From Diplonema japonicum (Eukaryota > Euglenozoa > Diplonemea > Diplonemida > Diplonemidae), in assembly GCA_964019335.1 (NCBI GenBank), contig OZ025660.1:682001-746000 (forward strand): a stretch of DNA of 64,000 nucleotides. The letters run 5' to 3'. A program made the translations under genes and the position numbers. The notes under the pieces were generated by a model. The model did not search any database. It saw only the letters and a program-made list of their open reading frames with translations, and was not told the origin of the DNA. Shown piece after piece: positions 43,061 through 52,833 of the stretch (position 1 is the stretch's first letter; each line of letters starts with the position of its first letter).

Positions 43061-44109
43061 GGGGGGGGGGGTTTAAAGGAAGGGAGAACCCGTATTCCGG
43101 AAAAGTTTTCTTTCTCATTAAAAAAAAAAAATATTACGCGCCACCAATTACTTTGGAGAGTGGCTCGGCATTTCTTTTTTTTTTAAATAGATTTTTCATG
43201 CCGGAAAAAAAAGGGGTGGGGAGGAGATGGAATCCTGGAGGACTACCTTCACGAACCTTTTAATACAGCATGTTTCAATGAAAGAAAATATAACGAGAAT
43301 ACTTCTCAATACCCTACCCCCCTTTTTTTTTTCTTACTCGAAAAAAAAGAAACTCTTTTGCGTGTAGCCATGAGTGCAAGGTGCTAAAGAAAAAAAAAAG
43401 GGAGAAGGAAGAAACAATTTCTCTCAAAAAAATTTGATTGAATGAAGAGGGGGGAGGAAAAAAATTTTTTTTGACCTGCATAAAAAAGAATAAAAAAGGG
43501 GGGGGGTAAACTTCAACAAGTTCCAAAGCCGCAGTTTGCAACAAGCCTAGGCTATTATGTGTCAAATAGGTGCACACAGTGAAAAAAAGAAAAAAAGAGA
43601 GACAAAGTTGTGTTCTCTCTTCTAAAGTAACATTCAGAAATATTGCAAGTCGGTGAAGGGGGGGGTTTTTTTTGTTTGTTTTTTTGTTTTTGTTTTTTAT
43701 TTTCCTCTCCCCTCCTCCCCAAGTTGATTTTGAGTAACAAGAGAGAAAAAAAAAGAAGAATCTGTAATATCCCCATCACAACCCCCTATTAGAAAAATAA
43801 TAATAAAATAAAAAAAATAACTTTTTATTTAAAACAAATAGATATGAATACTAAAAGGGTTGGCAAAAAGAAGAGGAAAAAAAAAAAAAAAACACTCGAG
43901 AAAAAAAAAACCATTGTAACCTTCTTCTTTTTCCCCCCCTCCTTGAAAATAGACTAGAAAGTGCTTCTAATGTAATTCAAATACTGCATTTTTCTTTAAT
44001 ACCGACATAGGTTTCTTTGGCGGTGGCAGGAAGCCAAAGGAGGGAATAACCTTCCAAGAGATGTAAGCACAAATTGATGGAGCGTCCCATTAAAAAAAAA
44101 ATAAAAAAA

Positions 44110-44210
44110 AATGGGGCGGTGGCTTTCAAGAAATCCCTCCGCTTGGCCTGGCAAAAATACCGAACTCCGAAGAAACTTATAACGACACTACTGGACGTTT
44201 GTCAGTCCGG
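44110..44210 (+). pseudogene. Decayed reverse-transcriptase fragment, opposite strand
   Basis: The plus strand reads GAVAFKKSLRLAWQKYRTP and KKLITTLLDVCQSG, resembling the LINE RT palm segment (D.KKAFD...LW..L...G.P.KLI..I..LY.G). Short and isolated, with the catalytic Asp region not intact. Confidence 0.35.
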
Positions 44211-44556
44211 TTTTTTTTTTTTTTTTCCCCTCTTAACAATGGTTATCATCAAAAAAAAGAAAAAAAAGAAGGTGGAGGGAGGAAGAGAAGGGAACTGGCT
44301 GTTTTTTTTTTTTTTTTTTTTGTACCGGGTAAAAACCTGGAGAGGAGGGGGGGGGGGGGGGAATCGGGGTTGAAAAAAGAAACACACAACAACGTTTTCT
44401 TTTGCAAACCCCCTCTTTAAAAAAAAACAAAAAAGGGGGAGGGGGTGATGGGAAAGACAATATGGCAAAATCTTTATAACAGTAAAGTAGCTTTTTTGTT
44501 TGTAGGTATTAGAATAGAACTTTAGGGGGGGGGGGGGGAATGAAACATGATTTTTT

Positions 44557-45036
44557 TTATTGCAGTTCGAAAGTAACTCTCCTTGTGTAGGGTGGTGCTA
44601 GGACATCAGAAGCTGGTGAACTAAGAGGAGACACACTCTCAGCAGATGAGGAAAGGGAAGGGGTGGGGTGGGTAGCGTTCCACAAGGCATTTGCAGTCTC
44701 GAGTTTTTTTTTAAGAATTAGTTTCCTATCGATGGGTTTGGGGATCTCAGTAGTCATAAGGCGCTTTGTCATCACTTTCTGCAGTTCGAAGAAAGTAGAC
44801 ACCTTGTCAGAGAGGTCGCCGAAAGCCTGGAGCCCATCCTTTGTGATTTCTTTAGAGTAGCACATTATAAGAACCTCATCTATATTTCTACTCAATCCCC
44901 CCTCTACCACGCCCTGCTTCACAATCGGTCTACCTGGTAGTGACAGGATCCACTCCAACACTGCCCGCCCCAAGGGTGACATGGCCACGCCCCTTCTTTT
45001 ATCCGAACCGGGACCGTCGAGTACCGCTGATTTCAT
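44557..45036 (-). CDS. Hypothetical protein
   Basis: 159 aa from MKSAVLDGPGSDKRRG (45036); ten residues of open frame above it are encoded by a homopolymer. It has a helical core (LGRAVLEWILSLPG, DEVLIMCYSKEITKDGLQAFGDL, VSTFFELQKVMTKRLMTTEIP) and a Ser/Pro-rich tail ending TRRVTFELQ. No family recognised. GC content and strand match its neighbours, and the frame is uninterrupted, so it is probably real. Confidence 0.65.
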   Translation of the reverse strand: MKSAVLDGPGSDKRRGVAMSPLGRAVLEWILSLPGRPIVKQGVVEGGLSRNIDEVLIMCYSKEITKDGLQAFGDLSDKVSTFFELQKVMTKRLMTTEIPKPIDRKLILKKKLETANALWNATHPTPSLSSSAESVSPLSSPASDVLAPPYTRRVTFELQ

Positions 45037-45717
45037 TTTTTTTTTTTCTTTTCCCGCTCCTGGCATGGGTTTGGTATAAGGGGGGGGAAAAAAAAAAAGG
45101 GGAAGAATTGAGGTAGAGGAGAGGCATAGTCGTGTTGGAAAAGCACGAGAAAAAAAAAAGAAAAAAACGGGGTTTGCGCGCGATTTTGAAAGGGGAAAAA
45201 TTCAAATTAACATGCAAGCTCCCTGAGACGAAAGCTGCATTGCCCTAAAAAGGGAAAAAGGAGGTATGGTCAGTACTAGGTATCTCTCAGTTTTCGGTCA
45301 AATCTCGCGTCTCCTCCGAGTGCTGACCTCTTCAGGCGAGAGGCACCCTTCAATGGCTCCTACTAGCGTCCCAGCAGGTTGGAGAGTACCTTTCCCGACC
45401 GAAAAAAAAAAAAAAAAAAGGCAAGAAAATATAGATGAGCTAAAAAAAAAGGGGGGGGGAAATTTGACAGGCAACGAACAAGCCCGCAAAACGGTTCTTT
45501 GACCGTTGCTTTGTCATTGAATGTGGGCCTGTGGAAAGCTTCCACAGGCCCAGCCAGTTCTGTGCCCGCCGGTTAAACCTTGTAGATTGGCCACAGACGA
45601 GAAAAACTGGAGATTAAAAAAAAAGAAGTAGAGAGGAAGGGGCAAGAAGCAAGAGGAAGAAAAAAAAATTGAAATTTGAAGGGGACTCCTCATGTTAAAA
45701 AGAGAGAATCTCTCAAG
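45037..45717. other. Spacer with strong hairpins
   Basis: No gene seen. It includes the 27-nt hairpin at 45525-45551 and a smaller one just before it (45490-45507, AACGGTTCTTTGACCGTT). Confidence 0.6.
45525..45551. repeat. Perfect 12-bp hairpin
   Basis: GGGCCTGTGGAA, a 3-nt loop AGC, then TTCCACAGGCCC. Very stable on either strand; no U-run directly after it. Confidence 0.9.
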
Positions 45718-45933
45718 TTAGTTATTGGACCTGCCCCCACCACTGGGAGCACCTGTGGTGCTTGGCCAGCCTCCTGCATTCCCAGGGCCGCGATGTGCTC
45801 CAGCACCAGGACGGCCTCCACCAGAGGACTTTGCACCACCACCACCACTAGTGCGTCCCCCACCGCCACCACCACCACCGCATGATTGCTTCCCACCTCC
45901 GGCCGACCTGCTTCCACTTCCGGACTTGCCCAT
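45718..45933 (-). CDS. Small Gly/Ser-rich protein
   Basis: 71 aa: MGKSGSGSRSAGGGKQSC, then poly-Gly stretches, ending SGGGRSNN. About half the residues are Gly. The ATG follows an AAAG acceptor-like site, and the region is much richer in GC than its surroundings, as for other genes here. Low complexity means the frame could also be chance. No function assigned. Confidence 0.45.
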   Translation of the reverse strand: MGKSGSGSRSAGGGKQSCGGGGGGGGRTSGGGGAKSSGGGRPGAGAHRGPGNAGGWPSTTGAPSGGGRSNN

Positions 45934-46059
45934 CTTTATGGTGCTCTTTTTTTTTTGAGTGCTTTTCCTGTTTACAACTCATTTGTTACAAACGAAAAAA
46001 AAGAAGAGAGGAAATACAGTGAGAACGGAAGAGGAACAAATAGAGAAATATTACTGTGC

Positions 46060-46655
46060 CCAGAATGAACCCGAAAAACAGCAGATGGGGAGGCGTGCTC
46101 CTGGACCCTCAGAAAGCCTCCCGGAAGGGAAAAAAGTTGTCTCGATTTTAGTGGTGCCATGCAGTATGTGACACAGCGGCCACCCTTGTGAAACTTCGCC
46201 CCGAAGCCTCCCAAGTCCCCTGTGGTCCCGTAGAAAGTAAGAGTGGAGAGGTAAAGAAAGCTTGGAAATTGAAATAGGGAGAGGGGCCACAGAAGCAATT
46301 AAACACCAACTAGAGAGTTGTGGGAGGCTTGCTTCACTGGCACGATGCCGCGGGGAGGCTACTTGCCTGACCTGGTGAAGCCACCTCCTTGTTCGGTGTA
46401 ATGGGATAAGGGACTCTCCGTTGAGGGCGATGCTAACTGGCGCCACGCGTAGGGTGGGCTCTCCACCCCCGTCCAGGTTTCCCCACGTGTACGGCTTTAG
46501 AACGAGAGTTTCCCTTTCGCTTGTGTTTCTCCAAACCACAATTACCAGGAACCACCACAGGGAGGTTGGAAACATTGGTCCCCCTAAAAAAAAAAAAAAA
46601 AAAAAAAAAAACACCTCGAAGTACTTGAAAGCCTTGATATTTCTTATACCCCCTC
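46060..46655 (-). CDS. Possible multi-exon gene, structure unresolved
   Basis: Protein-like stretches on the minus strand in different frames: IRNIKAFKYFE (near 46613-46645), then after a poly-T with AG acceptor either NVSNLPVVVPGNCGLEK or, in another frame, VLKPYTWGNLDGGGEPTLRV and APVSIALNGESLIPLHRTRR; later GDLGGFGAKFHKGG and RCVTYCMAPLK (46140-46225). The base composition suits a gene, but I cannot join the parts without guessing. It may be intron-containing or decayed. No family recognised. Confidence 0.3.
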
Positions 46656-47025
46656 CCCCCTGGTGATTTTTTCCCCCTGTCCAGCTTTTTTTTTTCCCGG
46701 AAATAATCTACGGTCCATACCATTAAACCACCTCTTTTTTTTTTCAAATTCAAAACTTTCTTTTGAAAAACCCATTCTGTTGTTTCGCGGGATAATCACT
46801 CTGCGATAATGGAAGAGAAAGTCGACTCCCCCCCCCCCCTCAATGTCAAAAGTGGGGAGGAAAAAAAAAAGAAGAAAACTACGAACATGACACGCGAATT
46901 TGGATCCAATGCGTCATTTGACCACCCCATGCACTTTATGATGCACTTGGAGCCGTGTCACCTTGACGTTAAAACATCGAGTTTTATTTGCTTATCATAA
47001 TTTTATTAATTTTTTTTTGAGACAA

Positions 47026-47408
47026 ACAACGCACACGGTAACCAAATAACTTTTTTCCACTCAAGTCTGTAAGCAGAATTTCCACGCCCCCCTGCCTGTG
47101 AATATGCCAAGGATGACCCCTGTTGTCACGAAATCACAGATAGGCAGGCCAGCAAAGAGGAAGCGAAGTGAGAGAGAAGGGGAAAATAAATGCAACTTGT
47201 AAGAACTCTCATTACTCAACTGCTGCGCCACAACCACAATCACTCCTCGAAGTGCTCCCGGTTGTAGTCCCAGCCTTCAGGGTAGTCACCCATTTCTCTT
47301 AAAAGGTCTTTTTTCCTTTTCTTTTGCTATGACATCTGGAAAAAAAGTTGGAGGTTTAAGGCGACGGTGGAAAAAAGTTATTTGGTTACCGTGTACGTTG
47401 TTTTTCCC
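47026..47408. repeat. Inverted repeat, arms of about 34 bp
   Basis: AACAACGCACACGGTAACC and onward (47026-47060) is matched in inverted orientation at 47376-47408, with one mismatch (GCACAC against GTACAC). The arms enclose about 320 bp that includes the possible small gene. It could be a mobile element or a local inverted duplication. Confidence 0.8.
47061..47293 (-). CDS. Possible small gene inside an inverted repeat
   Basis: From 47293 the minus strand reads MGDYPEGWDYNREHFEE and stops (47240). One frame over, from 47243 down to 47061, an open frame ends LPICDFVTTGVILGIFTG then RGAWKFCLQT, a likely membrane span. Together they could be exons of one small membrane protein, but no clean GT-AG intron joins them. 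It may also be the last exon of something else. Confidence 0.3.
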
Positions 47409-47436
47409 ATTTTTTTTAAAAAAAAAAAGTTAGGGT

Positions 47437-48339
47437 TCAAACGCTTTCCGGGCTTTCGTTAATATTCTGCATGGATCCCGCGGCGAAGCCGAAGCTGCCA
47501 GACTGCCACTGGACGTCGCTGTTTTTCACCTTCATTTTTAGTGCTTTTTTCGCAGTCCCTTTTTTCCAGTCTGTACGGCCGATAGACGGGTCCCAACGAT
47601 AGCTTCTGATGATGAGGATGCACGAGGAGGTGTCTCGTTTTTTGAGCAGCCGTGGCTGCAGGATCGTCATGATGCAGAGCGCAGCCTTGTAAATAGCAAC
47701 CCAACCATCTTTAATAAAGGCGTCGAAGATGGTCAGTGCCTCGTCGAGAGGGGCAACGTGGAGGAATAGGGTTGAAAACCAATCCACATAGTACACAGAC
47801 GAGATCTGCAGGGCGGTGAAATGCTTCGAGAGGTGAGGTAGGTATTTAGACAGGAACGTGTCGAAGTGGTTGGTGAGTTTTTGTGGGTCGATCGACAAAA
47901 CTGTCAAAAGGGAGTATTTGGGCGCATGCAGCAACTTCAATAGTAATGGTTCAGCAGCCGCCTCTGGAAGATGTAGGAGCACCGCTGCAGCAACTTCATT
48001 CATACCTTGGACGTAGCCCTTTTCCGACATGCTGCTGACATTCACCAGTACCCTCTTTAGCATGCCTTGTTCTCGCATTGCGTCGAACCGTGCGTCTTCG
48101 GGGAATGTTCTGTCCAGATCTGCTTCGATGTAAGCCAAGTACTCCTCTTTCCTCTGTTCCCACAGGTTCCCCTTGTCCGTGTACACCTCGCCCTCAACGA
48201 CTCCCGTCCATCTGCGGCCCCTCTCCTCTAGCTGTTCAAACCCATTGGGTGTCTTCCCCATCCTCCTCACTACAAACAGCGCCAACAGCACCGCGAGGAA
48301 CCCGCAAACGCTTAATATAGAAAGGAGCATCGTGTCCAT
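47437..48339 (-). CDS. TBC-domain Rab GTPase-activating protein, N-terminally membrane-anchored
   Basis: 300 aa, one exon. Residues 4-24 (MLLSILSVCGFLAVLLALFVV) form a transmembrane anchor followed by RRMGK, positive on the cytosolic side. The TBC domain runs from about 55 to 260. Both catalytic fingers are present: the Arg finger in IEADLDRTFP (Arg77) and the Gln finger in YVQGMNE (Gln111). Known role: speeding GTP hydrolysis by Rab GTPases to end membrane-trafficking signals. The domain is compact compared with typical 200-plus-residue TBCs, and the C-terminal part (LKMKVKNSDVQWQSGS) is unusual. The Rab substrate and membrane are unknown. Confidence 0.88.
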   Translation of the reverse strand: MDTMLLSILSVCGFLAVLLALFVVRRMGKTPNGFEQLEERGRRWTGVVEGEVYTDKGNLWEQRKEEYLAYIEADLDRTFPEDARFDAMREQGMLKRVLVNVSSMSEKGYVQGMNEVAAAVLLHLPEAAAEPLLLKLLHAPKYSLLTVLSIDPQKLTNHFDTFLSKYLPHLSKHFTALQISSVYYVDWFSTLFLHVAPLDEALTIFDAFIKDGWVAIYKAALCIMTILQPRLLKKRDTSSCILIIRSYRWDPSIGRTDWKKGTAKKALKMKVKNSDVQWQSGSFGFAAGSMQNINESPESV

Positions 48340-48602
48340 TCTCTAGAGGGGTTTGAACGGACGGAGAAGAGGGGAAAAAAAAAAACAACAAACAGAACAA
48401 AAAGGGGAGGGGACTTGAAGGGGACAACATTTTTTACAGAAATGAGGGGGGGGGGGGGGGGGAAGAGAGGTAAAGGAAGAGAAACAAAGCAAAATGCAGC
48501 AGGCCCATACCACGTACAGGAGTTTGCATAGAAACCTGGGGGGGGGGGGGGGGGGGGGATCCTCTCCTCTCCTTCCTAAATGGTTTTCTTGTATGTTTGT
48601 CA

Positions 48603-49664
48603 TCAAAAATCTACAGTGCTAGGCACATAAGGCGGAGTAGCGACGAGGTGAGTGAACGCGGAGGAGGGTTCTCCTTGCTGCATGTGGGAGAGATGCGAAA
48701 GGTGATGCCGTGCATGCTCAGGAGGGAGGAGCTGCTTGACCCTGTCAAGGAGGAGGTACGAGTTGTGCAGGCTGGGGTGGCTGGGGTCAGCAGCCGCAGT
48801 GGTAGTAGTAATTGTTGTGGTGGTGGTGCTCTTCTTCCCCGCTTCGCTCCTGTACTTGCTGTCATCCTTGGCACCTCCTTCGAGCCTCCTTTCCAGGTAG
48901 TCCATGCGCTCTGTTATCCGTTTGTTCTCCTCCTTCACGCCGGCCACATCCTTCTCGCACTCCTCCAACCTGTGCAAGATAGATCTCGACAGGCCGCCCT
49001 GTCCCTCCAGCACCTTGGTTACGTCGCCTCGCAGCTCGTTCAACGTGACCTGCAGCGAGTCCATCTCCACACCCTGCGCTCTGTATGGTGGCATCGGCGA
49101 CACAGCAGGCGACCGTATGCCACGGAGGCGGTGGATGTCTTCCGAAAGACCGTCGAGCACCCCTGAGCCGGGGGACGAACGCCCCCTTTTGGGGGTCCTA
49201 TGGGTTGTACATGTGGGTGCCACGACAGGGTGGCTCTCATGCAGGAAAAGTCGCCGGAGCTTGACAGGGAGGGTGGGGTCGCAAGATGACAAGAAGTCCA
49301 GCCTGACGAGGGTGTGCGAGGGAGCAATGCCTTTCGGGATTAGCCACGTCTGTACCCCAGCACCACCCTTGCCCTCTGTGCGAAGGACGCGGTCCAAGGT
49401 GTGGAGGTCCTCCCCACATGACACGGCCACTAGGGCAGGCGAGGCTGCCTCCTGCGGGCTTTCCCAGCCTATGTACTTAAGTGTTGCGCTCCGAGGCGCG
49501 AGCTTCACCACCACGTACCCCGTGGCATCGCCACCGCACCACTCACCACCTTCGCCCTGTAGGAGCTTATCCACATCATTACTATTCCCGCTGCACTCCA
49601 CTACCCGGCATCCCATCGCGTGCGAGGCCCAGTTGGGGTTCGCGCTGCCATTCGGCTTGTCCAT
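48603..49664 (-). CDS. Galactose-binding-like domain plus coiled-coil protein
   Basis: 353 aa, one exon. Residues 10-145 look like a discoidin-type beta sandwich (MGCRVVECSGNSNDVDKLLQ, GYVVVKLAPRSATLKYIGW, ALVAVSCGEDLHTLDRVL, HTLVRLDFLSSCDPTLPVKL), comparable with the domain at 20094-21886. A coiled coil follows at about 200-270 (MDSLQVTLNELRGDVTKVLE ... KRITERMDYLERRLEGG), then a Thr-rich linker. Proteins of this shape occur in cilia and basal bodies, but the assignment is inference. The start at 49664 is the first ATG in the GC-rich block. Confidence 0.75.
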   Translation of the reverse strand: MDKPNGSANPNWASHAMGCRVVECSGNSNDVDKLLQGEGGEWCGGDATGYVVVKLAPRSATLKYIGWESPQEAASPALVAVSCGEDLHTLDRVLRTEGKGGAGVQTWLIPKGIAPSHTLVRLDFLSSCDPTLPVKLRRLFLHESHPVVAPTCTTHRTPKRGRSSPGSGVLDGLSEDIHRLRGIRSPAVSPMPPYRAQGVEMDSLQVTLNELRGDVTKVLEGQGGLSRSILHRLEECEKDVAGVKEENKRITERMDYLERRLEGGAKDDSKYRSEAGKKSTTTTTITTTTAAADPSHPSLHNSYLLLDRVKQLLPPEHARHHLSHLSHMQQGEPSSAFTHLVATPPYVPSTVDF

Positions 49665-49751
49665 GTGGGGCCGCCCCCTCCTAAGGTGGTCATGGTGACA
49701 AAGAAAAAAAAGGGGGGGGGGAACAATGCGTTTTTTTCCTCTCCCCTTGTT

Positions 49752-50172
49752 TCATGTTTCCCCTGGTCCCACTGTACTCCGGAAGGTAGTCGCCTTCTTT
49801 GTCAGCTGTTTTTTTTTAATTTGAGGGGAGGGAGGGAGGGAGGGAGGGAGGGAGGGCTTTTTTTTAAAATGAGATCCCTGCAGTACCTGAATGACCTCTT
49901 TTGCGCAAATTGTTTTGCACTGGGACCATTGCACAGACCCCATCTCGTAAGCCTCCAAGCACTCCCCATCGCACTTATCACGGTAGTTTAGGATGTCATC
50001 GTGGGTGGGCACGTATCCTTTTTTATTTTATTTTTAAAAGAATCTTTGGCATACCTTTGTAAGGTTTCGCAGCAACCTGCCTGTGTTCTCGTGTTTCTGG
50101 ATCAGGCTCAATGCCTTCTATTTCCTCAACCTTTGCCTCTGGCAGCCATTGCCCCCTGAATAAATTCAGCAT
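49752..50172 (-). CDS. Twin-CX3C small protein (small-TIM-like)
   Basis: Three exons: 50055-50172, 49887-50017 and 49752-49805, with introns of 37 nt (50018-50054) and 81 nt (49806-49886), give 100 aa starting MLNLFRGQWLPEAKVEEIEG. The core (KCDGEC, 13 residues, CKTIC) is a twin CX3C motif with the spacing of small TIM chaperones (CX3C-X11-16-CX3C), imported into the mitochondrial intermembrane space by Mia40-type oxidation. The N-terminal 50 residues are longer than in standard small TIMs. The second intron is a multiple of three, open in frame and contains a GGGA tandem repeat, so retention would still give a protein. Could instead be another twin-CX3C assembly factor. Confidence 0.72.
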
Positions 50173-50347
50173 TTTCTTTCTCCCCCTTTCACTTGGTGGG
50201 CACTACACCCCTCCCCACCCTCCTCTCCTTTTTTGTTTTTTGTTTTGTTTTTTCGTTCGTAAGAGGGCAAAAAAAAAAAAAAAAAAGGAGGAACCCGAAG
50301 GAAAAGACAAAGACGGCAGAATGGAAGAGGGGAAGTTTCGGGGGAGG

Positions 50348-50381
<34 letters not shown>

Positions 50382-50799
50382 GGGGAATTTTTTTTCTTCT
50401 GACGTGAGGAGCATGAGATGGACTCTTGCAATACCGAAATGGATGGGAAGGGGGAGAAGTTGGAAAGAAACTAGGGGGTGCAGGGAAGGGGTGAAATTTG
50501 AGCAGGGGGAACGTGGGAGTTGGTAATGAGGGAACAGGGCTTTTTTTTTTTTTTTTTTCTCTCCTTCTTCCATTCTTTGTTCCTCATCTAGACTTTTTTT
50601 TTTCCTTTTTCTTCCCCCCTTTTTATTGCGTCAAATAATTGAGCGCCTGGCTCCACATAGCCTTCTCCCCTCCCCTCTGTGGTGAAGTGTTATTTTTTAT
50701 GGATATTCTTTTTTTTTTTTTGATTTATTTCGTTCTCATATGTAGCGAACAAGACAAGGGGGGACTTTTTTTTTTTTAAAAAAAAAAAATAAATAAATA

Positions 50800-52361
50800 C
50801 TGTAAAACGAATAATGTCGGACGGAAGAATTCTCGGACGGAAAAACTCCCGGACACCAAAAAAACCCGGACATTTTGCCGTCCGGGAGTTTTTCTGGGAA
50901 GAAGTTTTTTTACTTAAGGGGGGGATAACAGCTCCCACCACGTTTGCCTGGAAGGCCTTGTGCAGAGCCAAAATGTTTACCCTGCGTGGCAGTTTGAATT
51001 TTTCTTCCCCTTTCAATGCACCAACAAACAGCACCCACGGGATCTTTAACTTCTCTCATAAACCCGTACTTCTTTCGTCAAATTGACCAGTTCGACTACC
51101 CAAGGCACGTTGAGCAGCTGACTTGTGAGGGGCCCAACTTTGGTGCTGACACCCCGGCCAGCTCACCCCCGAGAGGTGGAGGAGATAAACTCCTTACACG
51201 GGGCCGAGAAGGCCAGTACAAACCCCCGAAAGCAGCTTGGCGGGAACAGACAGGTTCAACAGAGCCCCCAGTTTCTTCCAGACGGAAATACTGGACGTTG
51301 CTATTCCACCCTACCACACCCTGGCCGCCGCGACGCCGTGATAGCAGCGTATCGCCCAATACGGGATTTAGCATCCTTCGGGGGCTGAAAGGTTTTTGCT
51401 TGCGTCGATAGGTAAAACGGGCTTGGCGAGCCTATCCCAGCACAACAAATATGCACCTATGCGCGCCAACATCCAGCCCGAAAGACAGACCTGGTAGACT
51501 TTGGTGGGCACTGTCCTTTTCCACTGGCTAGGCTGACAAAACTTTGCAGCAAGAAAGACAAAGCCCGGAAACGAGAAGGACGAGAGGGCATGCTGTTTCT
51601 CCATGGAATTCAGGTCCATAATCGACACCCATAAAGTAAGGCCGGAATTGGTCTGGAATACCGGGTTAAAAACTAAAACGAAAAGGGGTGTTAATGTCGT
51701 AAGAGTCCGTGGCTTGGGGGACAAAACGGGCTATAACTGAACAGCTGGCTGTTTCCTTGGCTGGATGAGTTGCATCCACAACTTAAATACAAAGGCAAAG
51801 CGGAAACGCAACCGGCAGGGATTATCCGTGCCCCGGTCAAGCACCCGCCCATCGAATGGAGCCTAACGGCATCACCCAATCATTGGGCTAATTATGATAC
51901 TCGGTATCTGGGTTACGGAGCTGTTTCTTCCTTTTTGCTATAAATCATCGATTCCGGTTTTGCCGAATTCTGCTGCTTGTCGGCGACCACACCTCTCACA
52001 CGACCTATGCCTATGGGTTCGTAGAGTTTGTTCGCAGGCGCAAACGTGCACATTGCTTTTGTCCCCCTGGGCTCACCTACATGGTTCAACCGATGGATAT
52101 TGGGCATCTATTAAGAAAGGTAGTAGGCCACACGAAGGCTCGACAAGCTGATTGCCTCAGGGGCAGCAAGGGAAGACAAAGATGCAGAAAGGGAACCCTG
52201 GGGGTTTCTTCGCGCGGTTGCCGTTTGCAGCCCAGGCCAGTATGTAGGTGACGGCCTTACCTAAAAAAAATTCCCGGACGGAAAAACTTCCGGACGGAAA
52301 AATTCCCGGACGCTAAAAAAACTCGGACATTTTTTCCGTCCGGGAGTTTTTCGTTTTACAG
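50800..52361. mobile_element. Non-autonomous DNA transposon candidate with TA target sites
   Basis: Ends are CTGTAAAACGA (50800-50810) and TCGTTTTACAG (52351-52361), each directly flanked by TA (50798-50799 and 52362-52363), the Tc1/mariner-type insertion footprint. Both subterminal regions carry several CCGGACGGAAAAA-like motifs in both orientations (50815-50895 and 52271-52350). The 1.3-kb interior is balanced in composition, unlike the flanking homopolymers. Its longest frames (51016-51411 plus, 51368-51724 minus) do not look like a transposase, so it would need one from elsewhere. Confidence 0.65.
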
Positions 52362-52421
52362 TAAGAAAAAAAAAAAAAAAAAAAAAAAAGGTCATGGGGA
52401 CATTCGTTGCGGTAAGAAAGG

Positions 52422-52464
<43 letters not shown>

Positions 52465-52754
52465 AATAAAGAAACAATATAAAAAAAAATTTTTTTTTTC
52501 TTTTCTTTTCTTTTCTTTTCTTGTGGTTTTGAGCAAGTACTTTCAAGCAAAGAGTATTAACAAAGAGAGCAAGTACTTGAGTGAGCGCCTGATCAGTCCC
52601 CAGGTGGCCTTGGACACAGTGTTGATCCCTTTCAGCACAGATATGTCACCACGAACTCCCCTTGTGTATGGGGTGTGGTACCCTATGGGGTAAGGTTGCC
52701 TCTACAAAAATAAAACAGCAAGACAACCACGGGACCGCTTAACTATACTAAGTA

Positions 52755-52833
52755 CTGTAAAACCAGCTCGCTAAAATCCGGAAAACTTAGTTGGATTTTT
52801 TTTTTTTTTTTTTTTTTTTTTATAAATTTACAG
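52755..52833. mobile_element. Short MITE-like element, same end motif
   Basis: CTGTAAA at 52755 and TTTACAG at 52833 are flanked by TA on both sides (GTACTGTAAA...TTTACAGTAC). 79 bp with an internal run of T. Shares the terminal CTGTAAA(A)C with the 1.56-kb element. Confidence 0.5.

Larger units (their letters stand above)
40370..44556. other. Gene-poor region with satellites and retrotransposon relics
   Basis: Contains two pentanucleotide arrays (41205-41404 and 41541-41945), decayed non-LTR retrotransposon fragments (42618-43060 minus, 44110-44210 plus) and homopolymers. 44298-44343 (GGAACTGGCTGT...GTACCGGGTAAAAACCTGGAGA) repeats a motif from 18113-18155. No intact gene. Confidence 0.65.
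45934..47436. other. Region with unresolved coding-like pieces and an inverted repeat
   Basis: Holds coding-like minus-strand pieces at 46060-46655 and 47061-47293 (listed separately) and a 34-bp inverted repeat (47026-47408). The remainder is homopolymers. Confidence 0.5.

Noticed and set aside
51016-51724. Open frames inside the 50.8-52.4 kb element as a transposase
   Set aside because: No DDE, RT or recombinase motif visible in any frame; lengths are no more than about 130 codons.
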